Of a stretch of 64,000 nucleotides of DNA, positions 8,705-16,796 are shown piece after piece. Each line of letters begins with the position of its first letter. Within the stretch, counting starts at the first letter, position 1. The position numbers and the translations under genes were made by a program. Origin of the DNA: Azospirillum halopraeferens DSM 3675 (GTDB lineage: Bacteria > Pseudomonadota > Alphaproteobacteria > Azospirillales > Azospirillaceae). The stretch lies in NCBI RefSeq assembly GCF_000429625.1, contig NZ_AUCF01000026.1, positions 42,706 through 106,705 on the forward strand. The letters are read 5' to 3'. The notes beneath the pieces were generated by a model, which had not been told where the DNA came from, searched no databases, and worked only from the letters and a program-made list of their open reading frames with translations.

Positions 8705-9636
8705 AGGGTCAGCTCCATGCCGTCGTGGGCGATCGTCCAGCCGGCGGCGGCGGCGGCCCGGTGTTCGGGCGAATCCTCCAGCAGCACGGGGTTGGTGTTG
8801 TTGATGTGGATGAACACCCGGCGGCGCACGGCCAGGGGCGCGAAGGCGGCGATGCTGCCCTCCGGGCCGGACATGCACATGTGACCCATGCGCCCGGCCG
8901 TCTTGGTGCCGGTCCCGGTGCGCTCCATCTCGTCGTCGGTCCAGGTGGTGCCGTCGAACAGCACCAGCTCCGCCCCGTACAGCCGGTCGGCCAGCCAGCC
9001 GGGCAGGGCGGCGCAGCCGGGCACATAGAAGAAGGCGGCTCCGGTCGCCGTGTCGGCGACGCGCAGGGCCACCGTGTCCTCCGGCACCGAGCCGAAGCCG
9101 GGGCCGGCCGCCGCGTCCTCCAGGTAAAGCGCCACCTTGCCCGGCACGGCGAACGCCTCCACCTCCAACCCCAGCGGATCGCCGGCGGCGTCGGCGGGGC
9201 GGAAGGGCGTGCCGAGCGTCATGGTCCGGCGCGGCACCAGGTCGGCGTTCAGCACCCGGAACACGCTGTTGGCGGCGAGCACCCCGTGCACCCGCGGCGT
9301 GGCGTAGACGGCGAGCGGCTGGCTCTCGCGCAGGGACAGCAGGCCGGCGACGTGGTCGATGTCGCCGTTGGTCAGCACGGCCGCCGCCAACGGGCTGTGG
9401 CGCACACCGCGCCCCGGAGCCGGGTGCAGGGCCGCATTGGCCTGGATCTGCTGGCGCAGATCGGGCGAGGCGTTGAGGAGCAGCCAGCGCTCCCCGTCCG
9501 CCGAGACGGCCAGCGACGACTGGGTGCGCGGCCGCGCCAGGGGATCGCCGGAGCGCGCCCGCCGGCAGCCCTCGCAGGCGCAGTTCCATTGCGGAAAGCC
9601 ACCACCGGCGGCCGATCCGAGGACGAGAATCTTCAT
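8701..9636 (-). CDS. pqqB: PQQ biosynthesis metallo-beta-lactamase-fold protein PqqB
   Basis: A 311-residue MBL-fold protein thought to hydroxylate the Tyr part of the Glu-Tyr cross-linked intermediate. The canonical N-terminus MKILVLGSAAGGGFPQWNC fixes the start at ATG 9636. The structural zinc site CxCxxC (CACEGC) follows, and the degenerate metal loop reads TNGDIDHVAG. The segment FIHINNTNPVL near the end is typical. It is translationally coupled to pqqC (ATGA) and separated from pqqA by 139 bases containing two hairpins. Confidence 0.95.
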   Translation of the reverse strand: MKILVLGSAAGGGFPQWNCACEGCRRARSGDPLARPRTQSSLAVSADGERWLLLNASPDLRQQIQANAALHPAPGRGVRHSPLAAAVLTNGDIDHVAGLLSLRESQPLAVYATPRVHGVLAANSVFRVLNADLVPRRTMTLGTPFRPADAAGDPLGLEVEAFAVPGKVALYLEDAAAGPGFGSVPEDTVALRVADTATGAAFFYVPGCAALPGWLADRLYGAELVLFDGTTWTDDEMERTGTGTKTAGRMGHMCMSGPEGSIAAFAPLAVRRRVFIHINNTNPVLLEDSPEHRAAAAAGWTIAHDGMELTL

Positions 9637-9728
9637 GGGCGCGGACCCCATCGGCCCCGCCCGCACGCCCCGGTCGTCCGGACGTGCGGGCAGGGCCGCG
9701 GCCTGGGGGAAGCAGACGGATCAGGCGT

Positions 9729-9746
9729 CCGCGTGATCGCACGCGG
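9729..9746 (-). promoter_or_regulatory. Hairpin in the pqqA-pqqB gap (distal)
   Basis: CCGCGTG (9729-9735) pairs perfectly with CACGCGG (9740-9746) around an ATCG loop. With the adjacent repeat at 9753-9777 it could protect or terminate the pqqA message, so that PqqA is made in excess of the enzymes. No T-tract is seen. Confidence 0.45.
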
Positions 9747-9752
9747 AACGAC

Positions 9753-9777
9753 GATCCGCGCGGGAGTCGTGCGGATC
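9753..9777 (-). promoter_or_regulatory. Inverted repeat overlapping the pqqA stop codon
   Basis: GATCCGC (9753-9759) and GCGGATC (9771-9777) form a seven-base stem with an 11-base loop. One arm includes the pqqA stop codon, so translating ribosomes would affect folding. Confidence 0.4.
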
Positions 9778-9856
9778 AGAGATCCGCGCAGGCGTAGGCG
9801 TTGATCTCGTTGCCGACGCTGATCTCGACGATCCTGGGCTTGCGCCACGTCTTCAT
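9776..9856 (-). CDS. pqqA: PQQ precursor peptide PqqA
   Basis: A 26-residue ribosomal precursor of pyrroloquinoline quinone. The universally conserved pair is present as E17-INA-Y21 (ExxxY) in the context EISVGNEINAYACADL; these two side chains become the cofactor. The start at ATG 9856 has a strong ribosome binding site (GGAAGGGAG) and gives the usual MKTWRKPRIVEI leader. It is the first gene of the operon. A downstream hairpin pair separates it from pqqB. Confidence 0.96.
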   Translation of the reverse strand: MKTWRKPRIVEISVGNEINAYACADL

Positions 9857-10081
9857 ACTCGGTCTCCCTTCCTGAAAGGGCATGGCCGGCCTTGGGCGAT
9901 CGGGTGGTCGGCCACACTGTTCGATATCCCGATCATTTGCAGTAAAGCGCATTGAGAGCGCAACGGCCATGAGACTTTGGTAGCAGTTTTGGAATGATTC
10001 CATTGAGCGGATGGACAGGCTCCCTTTTGCGTCAGAGCCTTGCGCCGCGACCCCGGTACGATCCGTCCGGGGTCCGCCGGA

Positions 10082-10882
10082 TCACTCCGCCGCCGACAGG
10101 GCCGCCCACACCGGGCCCGGCGCTCCGTTGCCCACCGGGCGGCCGTCGACGGCGACCAGGGGACGCAGGCCCAGGCTGTTGGCGAGGAACGCCTCCCCGG
10201 CGCGGGCGAGGTCGTCGGGGGTGAGGGAGCGTTCCTCGGCGTGGCCGCGCTCCAGCAGCAGGGCGCGGCGGATGCCCGGCAGGGCGCCGTCGGCCACCGG
10301 CGGTGTCACCGTGCGCCCCTCCAGCACGACGAACAGGTTGGCGACGCTGGACTCCGCCAGACGGCCGGCGGTGTTGAGCAGCAGCGCCTCGTCGGCGCCG
10401 CGCCGCGCCGCCTCCTGCCGGGCCAGCACGGAGTCGAGATAGTTGAGCGTCTTCAGGCGCGACAGCGGCGAATGCTCGTTGCGCCGGGTGACCGTGGCGA
10501 TGACGGCGCGCATGGGGCCGCCGGGCGGCGGCAGGGGGGCTGCGGTGATGAGCACGGTGGGGTGCGGGTCGGGCGGCGGCGGCACGCCCCGCGCCCCGGT
10601 GCCGCGGCTGAGCGTCAGGCGCAGCACCCCGTCCTCCAGCCCGCGGGCGGCGATCAGCGCCGCCATGGCCGCGGCCAGTGCGTCCGGCCCGTAGGGCACG
10701 GGCAGGTCGAGCACGCGGGCTCCGGCGGACAGCCGCGCCAGATGGCGGTCGCCGTGGCAAACCCGGCCGCCGGCCACCCGCAGCGTCTCGAACAGCCCGT
10801 CCCCCAGGGTGAAGCCACGGTCGGCGGGGTCGATCCGCGCCTCGGCGGCGGCCATCAGCCGGCCGTTCAGCCATACCGTCAT
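10082..10882 (-). CDS. pabC: Aminodeoxychorismate lyase (class IV PLP enzyme)
   Basis: A 266-residue fold-type IV aminotransferase-family protein. In this context it should release pyruvate from 4-amino-4-deoxychorismate to give p-aminobenzoate for folate. The PLP lysine is K144 in SRLKTLNYLD. The GDGLFETLRV N-terminal motif and the ESSVANLFVV phosphate-binding region fit. ATG 10882 overlaps the pabB stop (ATGA). From the protein alone D-amino acid or branched-chain aminotransferase activity would be possible; the pabB coupling decides. Confidence 0.88.
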   Translation of the reverse strand: MTVWLNGRLMAAAEARIDPADRGFTLGDGLFETLRVAGGRVCHGDRHLARLSAGARVLDLPVPYGPDALAAAMAALIAARGLEDGVLRLTLSRGTGARGVPPPPDPHPTVLITAAPLPPPGGPMRAVIATVTRRNEHSPLSRLKTLNYLDSVLARQEAARRGADEALLLNTAGRLAESSVANLFVVLEGRTVTPPVADGALPGIRRALLLERGHAEERSLTPDDLARAGEAFLANSLGLRPLVAVDGRPVGNGAPGPVWAALSAAE

Positions 10883-12243
10883 GGATCGTCCTCCAGGGAG
10901 CGCAGCAGGGGCCGGACCTTGACCATCATCTCGTCGTGCTCGGCGTCGGGGTCGGAATCGGCGACGATGCCGCCGCCGGCCCGAGCCACCACGGCGTCGG
11001 GGGTGAGCGACAGGGTGCGGATGACGATGGAGCTGTCCATGGCGCCGTCCACCCCGATCCACGCGACCGATCCGCAATAGGCACCGCGCCGCGCCGCCTC
11101 CAGCTCGTCGATGATCTCCATGGCGCGGATCTTCGGCGCGCCGGTGATGGAGCCGCCGGGGCAGGCGGCGCGCAGCAGATCGACCGGCCCCAGTCCGGGG
11201 CGCAGGGTCGCCGTCACCACCGACACCAGATGGTGCACGGTGGCGAAGCTCTCCAGCCCGTACAGCACCGGCACCCGCACGCTGCCGATGCGCGCCACCC
11301 GGCCCAGGTCGTTGCGCAGCAGGTCGGTGATCATCAGGTTCTCCGCCCGGTCCTTGACGCTGGCCACCAGCTCCGCCGCCGCCGCCGCGTCGGCCACCGG
11401 GTCGGCGTGGCGCCGGCGCGTGCCCTTGATGGGCCGCGTCTCGATGCGCCCGTCGGCGTCCAGGCGCACGAAGCGCTCCGGCGAGGCGCTGGCGATGCGC
11501 AGGCGCGGCCCGCAGTGGAGATAGGCGGCGAAGGGCGCGGGGTTGAGGACGCGCAGGCGCTCGTACAGGGCATACGGGTCCAGCCCGGCCGGAGGCTGCG
11601 CCAGGAAGCGCTGGGTGAAGTTGGCCTGGTAGATGTCGCCGGCGCGGATGTAGGCGAGCACCCGCTCCACCCCCTCCCGGTAGGCGGCGCGTGTCAGCTC
11701 GCTGCGCCAGGCGGCGGCAGGGGGCAACGGGCCGGGGGACGGCGGGGCGGCTTCCAGGCGGGCGGCCAGGCGGCGGGCCCGCGCCGCCGCCTCCGGCCGG
11801 GCCGCCGCGACCCACGCCCGCCCGCTGGCGTGGTCGAAGGCGGCGACGGCGTCGTAGAGGCCGAAGGCCAGTTCCGGCTCGCCGCCGGGGTTGGCGTGGC
11901 GCGACACCGGCAAATCCAACCGCCGCCCCGCCTCGTAACCGATGAAGCCGACCGCCCCGCCGACGAACGGCGCCGGCCCGCCGCCGATGGCACCGCCGGC
12001 CGGCGCCAGGGCCGCCAGGGCGCGTTCCAGCGCCGTGAAGGGATCGCCGGGGACCGGCACCCCGTCCACCAGGGTGGTGCCGTCCACCGCCTCCACCGTG
12101 CCCACCGGGTCGGCCACGATGTAGCTCCAGCGGCCGCGGGCGTCGCCGCGCGCCGCGCTGTCCAGCAGCATCGACCAGGGCTCGCCGGCCAGCGCGCGGA
12201 ACGCCGCGGCCGGCTCGCCGCACGACAGGGGAAGAACGGCCAC
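10879..12243 (-). CDS. pabB: Aminodeoxychorismate synthase component I
   Basis: A 454-residue chorismate-binding enzyme that aminates chorismate to 4-amino-4-deoxychorismate. The PIKGT signature (RPIKGTRRRHADP) distinguishes PabB from anthranilate synthase, whose equivalent is PIAGT. DRAENLMITDLLRNDLGRV, PGGSITGAPKIRAMEII and the C-terminal GGGIVADSDPDAEHDEM segment complete the active site. The glutaminase subunit PabA is not adjacent and must be elsewhere. It is coupled to pabC by a four-base overlap. Confidence 0.93.
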   Translation of the reverse strand: MAVLPLSCGEPAAAFRALAGEPWSMLLDSAARGDARGRWSYIVADPVGTVEAVDGTTLVDGVPVPGDPFTALERALAALAPAGGAIGGGPAPFVGGAVGFIGYEAGRRLDLPVSRHANPGGEPELAFGLYDAVAAFDHASGRAWVAAARPEAAARARRLAARLEAAPPSPGPLPPAAAWRSELTRAAYREGVERVLAYIRAGDIYQANFTQRFLAQPPAGLDPYALYERLRVLNPAPFAAYLHCGPRLRIASASPERFVRLDADGRIETRPIKGTRRRHADPVADAAAAAELVASVKDRAENLMITDLLRNDLGRVARIGSVRVPVLYGLESFATVHHLVSVVTATLRPGLGPVDLLRAACPGGSITGAPKIRAMEIIDELEAARRGAYCGSVAWIGVDGAMDSSIVIRTLSLTPDAVVARAGGGIVADSDPDAEHDEMMVKVRPLLRSLEDDP

Positions 12244-12328
12244 GGACTGCCTTGCTCCGACGGGTTGGAACGGACGGAGCGCCTCAATAGCCGCAAACCC
12301 CGCCCCGCGTCCAACGCGCCGTCTTCTC

Positions 12329-12517
12329 TCAGCGCTCCTGCTTCTCCGGCAGGTTCTTGCGTTTGGTGGCGGCCATGTCCTTCAGTTCCTTTTCGCTCAT
12401 GGATTCGGCCATCTGCTTCGAGGCGCCGCGCAGGCTCGATTCCGGCTGCTCGCCGCGCTTGGCGGCCAGCGCCGCGCCGGCGGCCATCTGCTGCTTGCGG
12501 GAATGGGCTTTGGTCAT
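12329..12517 (-). CDS. DUF3008 small basic protein
   Basis: A 62-residue Lys/Ala-rich protein with the DUF3008 pattern: AGAALAAKRGE, LRGASKQMAESMSEKELKD and a closing KRKNLPEK. Members are small, hydrophilic and of unknown function, widespread in alphaproteobacteria and often linked to stress or plant-associated growth. ATG 12517 is chosen because the family begins with a short M-x-K/A lead; an ORF extension upstream lacks similarity. It is divergent from the parAB promoter region. Confidence 0.8.
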   Translation of the reverse strand: MTKAHSRKQQMAAGAALAAKRGEQPESSLRGASKQMAESMSEKELKDMAATKRKNLPEKQER

Positions 12518-12587
12518 GGCATCCTGTCCCTCTCGCGGGTGGGTCTCTGCGCTCTCAACCGCCGGGGCGCGGCTTCGTCGCGCCTGA

Positions 12588-12628
12588 TTGACGCAAGCGT
12601 GGGCGGAGGGGTTGACATGTTGCGTCAA
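12588..12628. promoter_or_regulatory. Long-spaced operator flanking the parA promoter
   Basis: TTGACGCAA (12588-12596) and its exact reverse complement TTGCGTCAA (12620-12628) are separated by 23 bases. The right arm lies inside the parA promoter, between -35 and -10. It is a good candidate for autoregulation by the HTH domain of ParA. Confidence 0.5.
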
Positions 12629-12639
12629 GTGGCTAGCAT
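12612..12639 (+). promoter_or_regulatory. sigma70-like promoter of parAB
   Basis: A consensus TTGACA -35 (12612-12617) and TAGCAT -10 (12634-12639) are spaced by 16 bases, about 40 bases upstream of the parA ATG. Confidence 0.6.
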
Positions 12640-12677
12640 CGCGCGCGGGCCGTCACGGCAGGGAAACGGGAGGCACC

Positions 12678-13727
12678 ATGACCGGGGAGGAGCTGCGGGC
12701 GCTGCGCGAGCGGCGCGGCGAGGACCAGCAGGGGTTCGCGGCCTGGCTCAACGGCCAGCTCGGCCGGCGCTACGACCGCTCGCGCATCAGCCGCTGGGAG
12801 AGCGGGGCGGAGCGCATCCCGCAGCAGGTGGCGGCGCTGCTCGCCCCGGCCGGCGCACCGGCTGCGGCGCCGGTGACGGCGCAATCCGTGGCGGCCGCGG
12901 GGCCGCGGCGGCGGGTGGTGCTGGCGGTGGCCAACCAGAAGGGCGGGGTGGGCAAGACCACCACCGCCGTCAACCTCGCCTACGCCCTGTCCGCCCTGGG
13001 CCTGTCGGTGCTGCTGGTGGACGGCGATCCCCAGGGCAACGCCACCGTCCATCTCGGCCTCGATCCGGGGGAGGTGGAGATGCGGCGCAAAGGGCTCTAC
13101 GCCGTGGTGCGCGGCGGCCAGCCCCTGGACAGCATCCTGGTGCCGGTGTGCGGCGGCGCCTTCGCGCTCGCCCCCTCCTCCATCGGCCTGGCGGCGGCGG
13201 AGACGGAACTGGTGGCGGAGCCGGACAGCTCGCTCGTCCTCAAGGAACAGCTTGCCGAGGTGCGGGACCGCTACGACGTGGTGGTCATCGACTGCCCGCC
13301 CAACCTGGGCCTGCTGACCATCAACGCCCTGGCGGCCTCCGACCTGGTGCTGATCCCCGTGCAGACCGAGGTGTTCGCCGGGCTGGGCGTGCCGCTGCTG
13401 CTGGAAACCATCGCCAAGATCCGCCGGCGCTCCAACCCCGCGCTCAACGTCTTCGGCATCCTGCCGACCATGTATTCCGCCCGCCTCACCCAGGACCAGG
13501 CGAGCCTGAAGGAGATCAGCGCCCATTACGAGGGGCGCACGCGGGTGCTGCCGCCGGTGCCGCGCGCCACCCTGTTCGCCCAGGCATCCGGCGCCGGCCG
13601 GCCGGCGATCGAGGCCGATCCCGGCGCGCCGGCGGTGCGCGCCTACGCCGACCTGGCGCGTGAACTGGCCGCCCACATCGCCGCCCCCGTCCCCGCCGAA
13701 CCCGGAAAGGCCGCCCATGTCGCGTAA
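12678..13727 (+). CDS. parA: ParA ATPase with N-terminal Xre-like HTH
   Basis: A 349-residue partition ATPase. Residues ~4-48 are an Xre/HTH_3-type DNA-binding domain (RALRERRGEDQQGFAAWL, then SRISRWESGAERIP). After an Ala/Pro linker the deviant Walker A box NQKGGVGKTTT is at ~86-96 (signature K88, P-loop K93), with DGDPQGN and DCPPNLGLLT as later nucleotide motifs. An N-terminal HTH is characteristic of type Ia ParA proteins, which repress their own operon. A plausible operator surrounds the promoter. ATG 12678 follows GGGAGG. The parB start overlaps its end by 11 bases. Its presence suggests that this replicon (plasmid or chromid) or a resident element uses its own partition system. Confidence 0.93.
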   Translation: MTGEELRALRERRGEDQQGFAAWLNGQLGRRYDRSRISRWESGAERIPQQVAALLAPAGAPAAAPVTAQSVAAAGPRRRVVLAVANQKGGVGKTTTAVNLAYALSALGLSVLLVDGDPQGNATVHLGLDPGEVEMRRKGLYAVVRGGQPLDSILVPVCGGAFALAPSSIGLAAAETELVAEPDSSLVLKEQLAEVRDRYDVVVIDCPPNLGLLTINALAASDLVLIPVQTEVFAGLGVPLLLETIAKIRRRSNPALNVFGILPTMYSARLTQDQASLKEISAHYEGRTRVLPPVPRATLFAQASGAGRPAIEADPGAPAVRAYADLARELAAHIAAPVPAEPGKAAHVA

Positions 13728-14574
13728 GCTCGCCCGCACCAGCACGCAGATCTTCGACAAGGCGGCGCAGCGCGGCGGCGACGCCCTGTTCGGTCTGTCC
13801 GCCGATTTCCCGCGCCTGCTGGAGATCGACATCGACCGCATCGCCCGCAACCCCGACCAGCCCCGCCGCCATTTCGACGCCGACGCGCTGGAGGAGCTGG
13901 CCCGCTCCATCGAGCGGCACGGGCTGAAACAGCCGGTGCTGGTGCAGCCGGCGGACGGCGACGGCTACCGGCTGGTGGCCGGGGAACGGCGCCTGCGCGC
14001 CTGCGCCATGATCGGGCGGCGCACCGTCTTCGCCATCATCACCGACGGCGACCCCGACGAGCTGGCGCTGATCGAGAACATCCAGCGCGTCGATCTGGAC
14101 GCCCTGGAACTGGCCCGCGCCTTCGCCCGGCTGGTGGAGCGGCACGGCTACACCCACGAGGCGCTGGGCCGCGCCATCGGCCGCAGCCAGGCTGACGTCA
14201 CCCGCACCCTGTCCATCCTGCGCCTGCCGGCCGCCATCCTGGAGGCGTACGAGACCACCCACCGCCATGTCCCCAAGAGCGTGCTGACCGAGATCGCCGC
14301 CATCGACGACCCCGATCTGCAACGGCGCCTGTGGGACGCCGCCCGGGAGGGGCTGACCGTCAAGGCCCTGCGCGCCGCCAAGCGCGACGGCGGGACGGCG
14401 GAACGCCCGGCGGCGGAGCCGATGGCGCGCCTGGTCGCCGCCGCCGGGCGCATTGCCCGGGAGTTCGCCGACGCGGACATCCGCGACCTGCGCCGCCACG
14501 GCCAGAGCCTGAGCGACGCCCAATGGCAGGAGCTGCGCCGCCTGCACGCCCTGCTGGACCGGCTGCTGGCCTGA
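13717..14574 (+). CDS. parB: ParB/Spo0J-family partition protein
   Basis: A 285-residue centromere-binding protein and partner of the upstream ParA. The CTP-binding ParB/Srx motif is GERRLRA at ~89-95, preceded by RNPDQPRRHFD and followed by IENIQRVDLDALE. A KorB-like HTH covers ~143-170 (HGYTHEALGRAIGRSQADVTRTL). The N-terminus contains the usual ARTSTQIF-type lead thought to stimulate ParA. No parS-like 16-base palindrome of the alphaproteobacterial chromosomal type is visible nearby, so its site may differ. Confidence 0.92.
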   Translation: MSRKLARTSTQIFDKAAQRGGDALFGLSADFPRLLEIDIDRIARNPDQPRRHFDADALEELARSIERHGLKQPVLVQPADGDGYRLVAGERRLRACAMIGRRTVFAIITDGDPDELALIENIQRVDLDALELARAFARLVERHGYTHEALGRAIGRSQADVTRTLSILRLPAAILEAYETTHRHVPKSVLTEIAAIDDPDLQRRLWDAAREGLTVKALRAAKRDGGTAERPAAEPMARLVAAAGRIAREFADADIRDLRRHGQSLSDAQWQELRRLHALLDRLLA

Positions 14575-14587
14575 CCGGCCCCCGCGG

Positions 14588-15067
14588 TCAGGCCGGCGGT
14601 CCGGCCCCCCGCACCTCCGCCCCCGGCGCCGGCAGGTCGAGCAGGCGGGCCAGCGTGTTGCGCGGCTTCACAACGTCGGCCAGCGTGTAGGTGTCGAGCA
14701 CCGCCAGGAACCCCTCCAGCGCCTCGCGCAGGGCCACCTTCAGCACGCAGGCCGGGATCAGCGGGCAGACGCGGTCGGCGTCCGGGCCGGCCATGCACTC
14801 CACCACCGACAGGTCCTCCTCGGTCAGGCGCACCACGTCGCCCAGGCGGATGTGCTCCGCCGGGCGGCCCAGGCGCAGGCCGCCGTTGCGGCCGCGCACG
14901 GAATGGACGAACCCGGCCAGGCTGAGGTGGTGCGCCACCTTCATCAGGTGGCTCTTGGAGATGGCGTAGCGGTCGGCGACGTCCTGGATGGTCATCAGCT
15001 CGTCCGGCCGCAGGGCCAGGCACATCAGCAGCCGCAACGCGTAATCGGTGTAGGTGGACAGGCGCAT
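14588..15067 (-). CDS. NsrR-like Rrf2 regulator (NO-sensing Fe-S repressor)
   Basis: A 159-residue Rrf2-family protein very close in plan to NsrR. The N-terminal winged helix (MRLSTYTDYALRLLM, then ISKSHLMKVAHHLSLAGFV and RGRNGGLRLG) is followed by three cysteines C91, C101 and C107, in the positions that hold the nitric-oxide-sensitive cluster. The LDTYTLADVV helix is also typical. It is divergent from a flavin/Fe-S reductase and sits at the edge of the nitrogen-oxide block, supporting a role in nitrosative stress control. The spacing of the first two cysteines is longer than in E. coli NsrR, so cluster type is uncertain. Confidence 0.87.
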   Translation of the reverse strand: MRLSTYTDYALRLLMCLALRPDELMTIQDVADRYAISKSHLMKVAHHLSLAGFVHSVRGRNGGLRLGRPAEHIRLGDVVRLTEEDLSVVECMAGPDADRVCPLIPACVLKVALREALEGFLAVLDTYTLADVVKPRNTLARLLDLPAPGAEVRGAGPPA

Positions 15068-15223
15068 CGGCCGAAGATCCCTGCATCACGGGTGCATGCT
15101 TTCGCCGCCGCCCCGGCGGCGGCCCCGGCCCGCGGTCTTCACCATAGCAAACCGGCACCGCGTCCGTCAGCCGCCGATGATGCGGGGGGTGACGCCGCCC
15201 TTCCCATCGGTGGCGGGGCAGGA

Positions 15224-15248
15224 TAACATTCACTGGCAAGGAATGTTA
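15224..15248. promoter_or_regulatory. Perfect dyad between the Rrf2 regulator and the reductase gene
   Basis: TAACATTC (15224-15231) and GAATGTTA (15241-15248) are exact inverted repeats with nine bases between them, in a GC-rich background. It lies in the 292-base divergent gap. It is a candidate operator for the adjacent NsrR-like protein. Confidence 0.5.
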
Positions 15249-15359
15249 GATGCGGGCGCCGGTTCCGCCATCCGGAAACATTCGGCGCCGCCGCTTGACG
15301 ACCCCGGGGCGGGGGGACGAGGAATCAAGGCTTTTGCCGCACCCGCCGAAGGAGACGCC

Positions 15360-16340
15360 ATGAGCATGGAAACACCGCCGGGGACCCTGACGCTGCGCGC
15401 CGAGCGCGTGGCGTGCATCGCGCCGGGGGTCGTATCGGTGCTGCTGCGCGACCCCCGGGGCGCGGCCCTGCCGCCGGCGGAGCCGGGGGCGCACATTGAC
15501 CTGCACCTGCCGGACGGCGGCGTGCGCTCCTATTCCCTGTGCGGCGACCCGGCGGACCGCCACGCCTACACCATCGCCGTGCTCGCGGTGCCCGGCGGGC
15601 GGGGGTCGGGCTTCGTCCACGGTGCGCTCCGGCCCGGCACCGTGGTCACCGTCAGCGGGCCGCGCAACAGCTTCCGCTTCGACCCGTCGCCCCGCTACCT
15701 GTTCGTAGCCGGCGGGATCGGCATCACGCCGCTGCTGCCGATGGCGCGGGAAGCCGCCCGGCGCGGCGCGGACTGGACGCTGCACCACTGCGTGCGCAGC
15801 GCCGCCGGGGCGCCGTTGCGCGACGAACTCGCCGCCATCGGCGGGGGACGGGTGGTGGTGCACGCCGCCGACGCCGGCGACCGGCTGGCGGTGGATGCGC
15901 TGCTGGCGTCGCCCGTTCCCGACACCCTGGTCTATTGCTGCGGCCCGCAGCGGCTGATGGACGCGGTGGCTACCGCCGCCGTAGCAGCGGCCTGGCCGGC
16001 CGGGTCCGTGCGGTTCGAGTGGTTCACGCCGCCCGCCGGGGACGTTGCCGATGCCGGCGATGCCGCCGCGGACGGGGCGTTCGAGGTGGTGTGCGCCCGC
16101 ACCGGCGTCAGCGTGACGGTGCCGGAGGGAACGAGCGTGCTGGAGGCGCTGGACGCCGCCGGGGTGCGGGTCGACTCCTCGTGCGAGCAGGGCATCTGCG
16201 GCACCTGCGAGACCGCCGTCCTGGAGGGTGAGCCCGACCACCGCGACAGCGTGCTGTCCGACGCCGAGCGCGCCGCCGGCCGGACCATGATGATCTGCGT
16301 CTCGCGCGCCCGGAGCGCGCGGCTGGTGCTGGACGTTTAG
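15360..16340 (+). CDS. Flavin- and 2Fe-2S-containing oxidoreductase (VanB/PDR type)
   Basis: A 326-residue three-part electron-transfer protein. An FMN-binding beta barrel (RSYSLCGDP) comes first, then an NAD(P)H domain (GGIGITPLLPMAREA, CCGPQRLMDAV), and a C-terminal plant-type ferredoxin domain with SSCEQGICGTC and a distal MICVSRA cysteine. This is the layout of phthalate dioxygenase reductase and vanillate demethylase reductase (VanB). No partner oxygenase is adjacent. Its place beside an NsrR-like gene suggests it may instead serve NO or nitrosative stress chemistry. RBS AAGGAG precedes ATG 15360. Confidence 0.88.
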   Translation: MSMETPPGTLTLRAERVACIAPGVVSVLLRDPRGAALPPAEPGAHIDLHLPDGGVRSYSLCGDPADRHAYTIAVLAVPGGRGSGFVHGALRPGTVVTVSGPRNSFRFDPSPRYLFVAGGIGITPLLPMAREAARRGADWTLHHCVRSAAGAPLRDELAAIGGGRVVVHAADAGDRLAVDALLASPVPDTLVYCCGPQRLMDAVATAAVAAAWPAGSVRFEWFTPPAGDVADAGDAAADGAFEVVCARTGVSVTVPEGTSVLEALDAAGVRVDSSCEQGICGTCETAVLEGEPDHRDSVLSDAERAAGRTMMICVSRARSARLVLDV

Positions 16341-16370
16341 GATGCGGCGCGACAACCCGAGGGAGGACCG

Positions 16371-16796
16371 ATGAACACCGACGAATTGCAACGGCTGGGG
16401 CTGGCGCTGCTGAACAGCCCCGCCGAGGCCATCGCCTATTCCGACCGGGAGGGCATCATCCGTTTCTGGAACGAAGGGGCGGAGCGGGTCTTCGGCTTCA
16501 CCGCCGCGGAGGCGCTGGGCCAGTCGCTGGACATCATCATTCCCGAACGCCAGCGCCAGCGCCACTGGGACGGCTATGACCAGGTGATGAAATCGGGGGA
16601 GAGCCGCTACGGCAGCGGCGACCTGCTGTCGGTGCCGGCGACCCGCAAGGACGGCACGCGGATCTCGGTGGAGTTCACCATCGTGCCCCTGAAGGATGCG
16701 GACGGCGCCATGCTGGGCATGGCCGCGGTCATGCGCGACGTCACCGCCCGCTTCACCGAACTGAAGGAACTGCGCCGCCAGGCGGCGGGGCGCTGA
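16371..16796 (+). CDS. Single PAS-domain protein
   Basis: A 141-residue stand-alone PAS protein with a strong ribosome binding site. The PAS core shows SDREGIIRFWNEGAERVFGFTAAE and the PAC-like end RKDGTRISVEFTIVPLKDADG. No output domain is attached, so it must signal through a partner or act as a small-molecule or redox sensor. It follows the reductase by 30 bases and may be co-transcribed. Its 3' end overlaps the convergent DUF1858 gene by 44 bases. Confidence 0.85.
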   Translation: MNTDELQRLGLALLNSPAEAIAYSDREGIIRFWNEGAERVFGFTAAEALGQSLDIIIPERQRQRHWDGYDQVMKSGESRYGSGDLLSVPATRKDGTRISVEFTIVPLKDADGAMLGMAAVMRDVTARFTELKELRRQAAGR

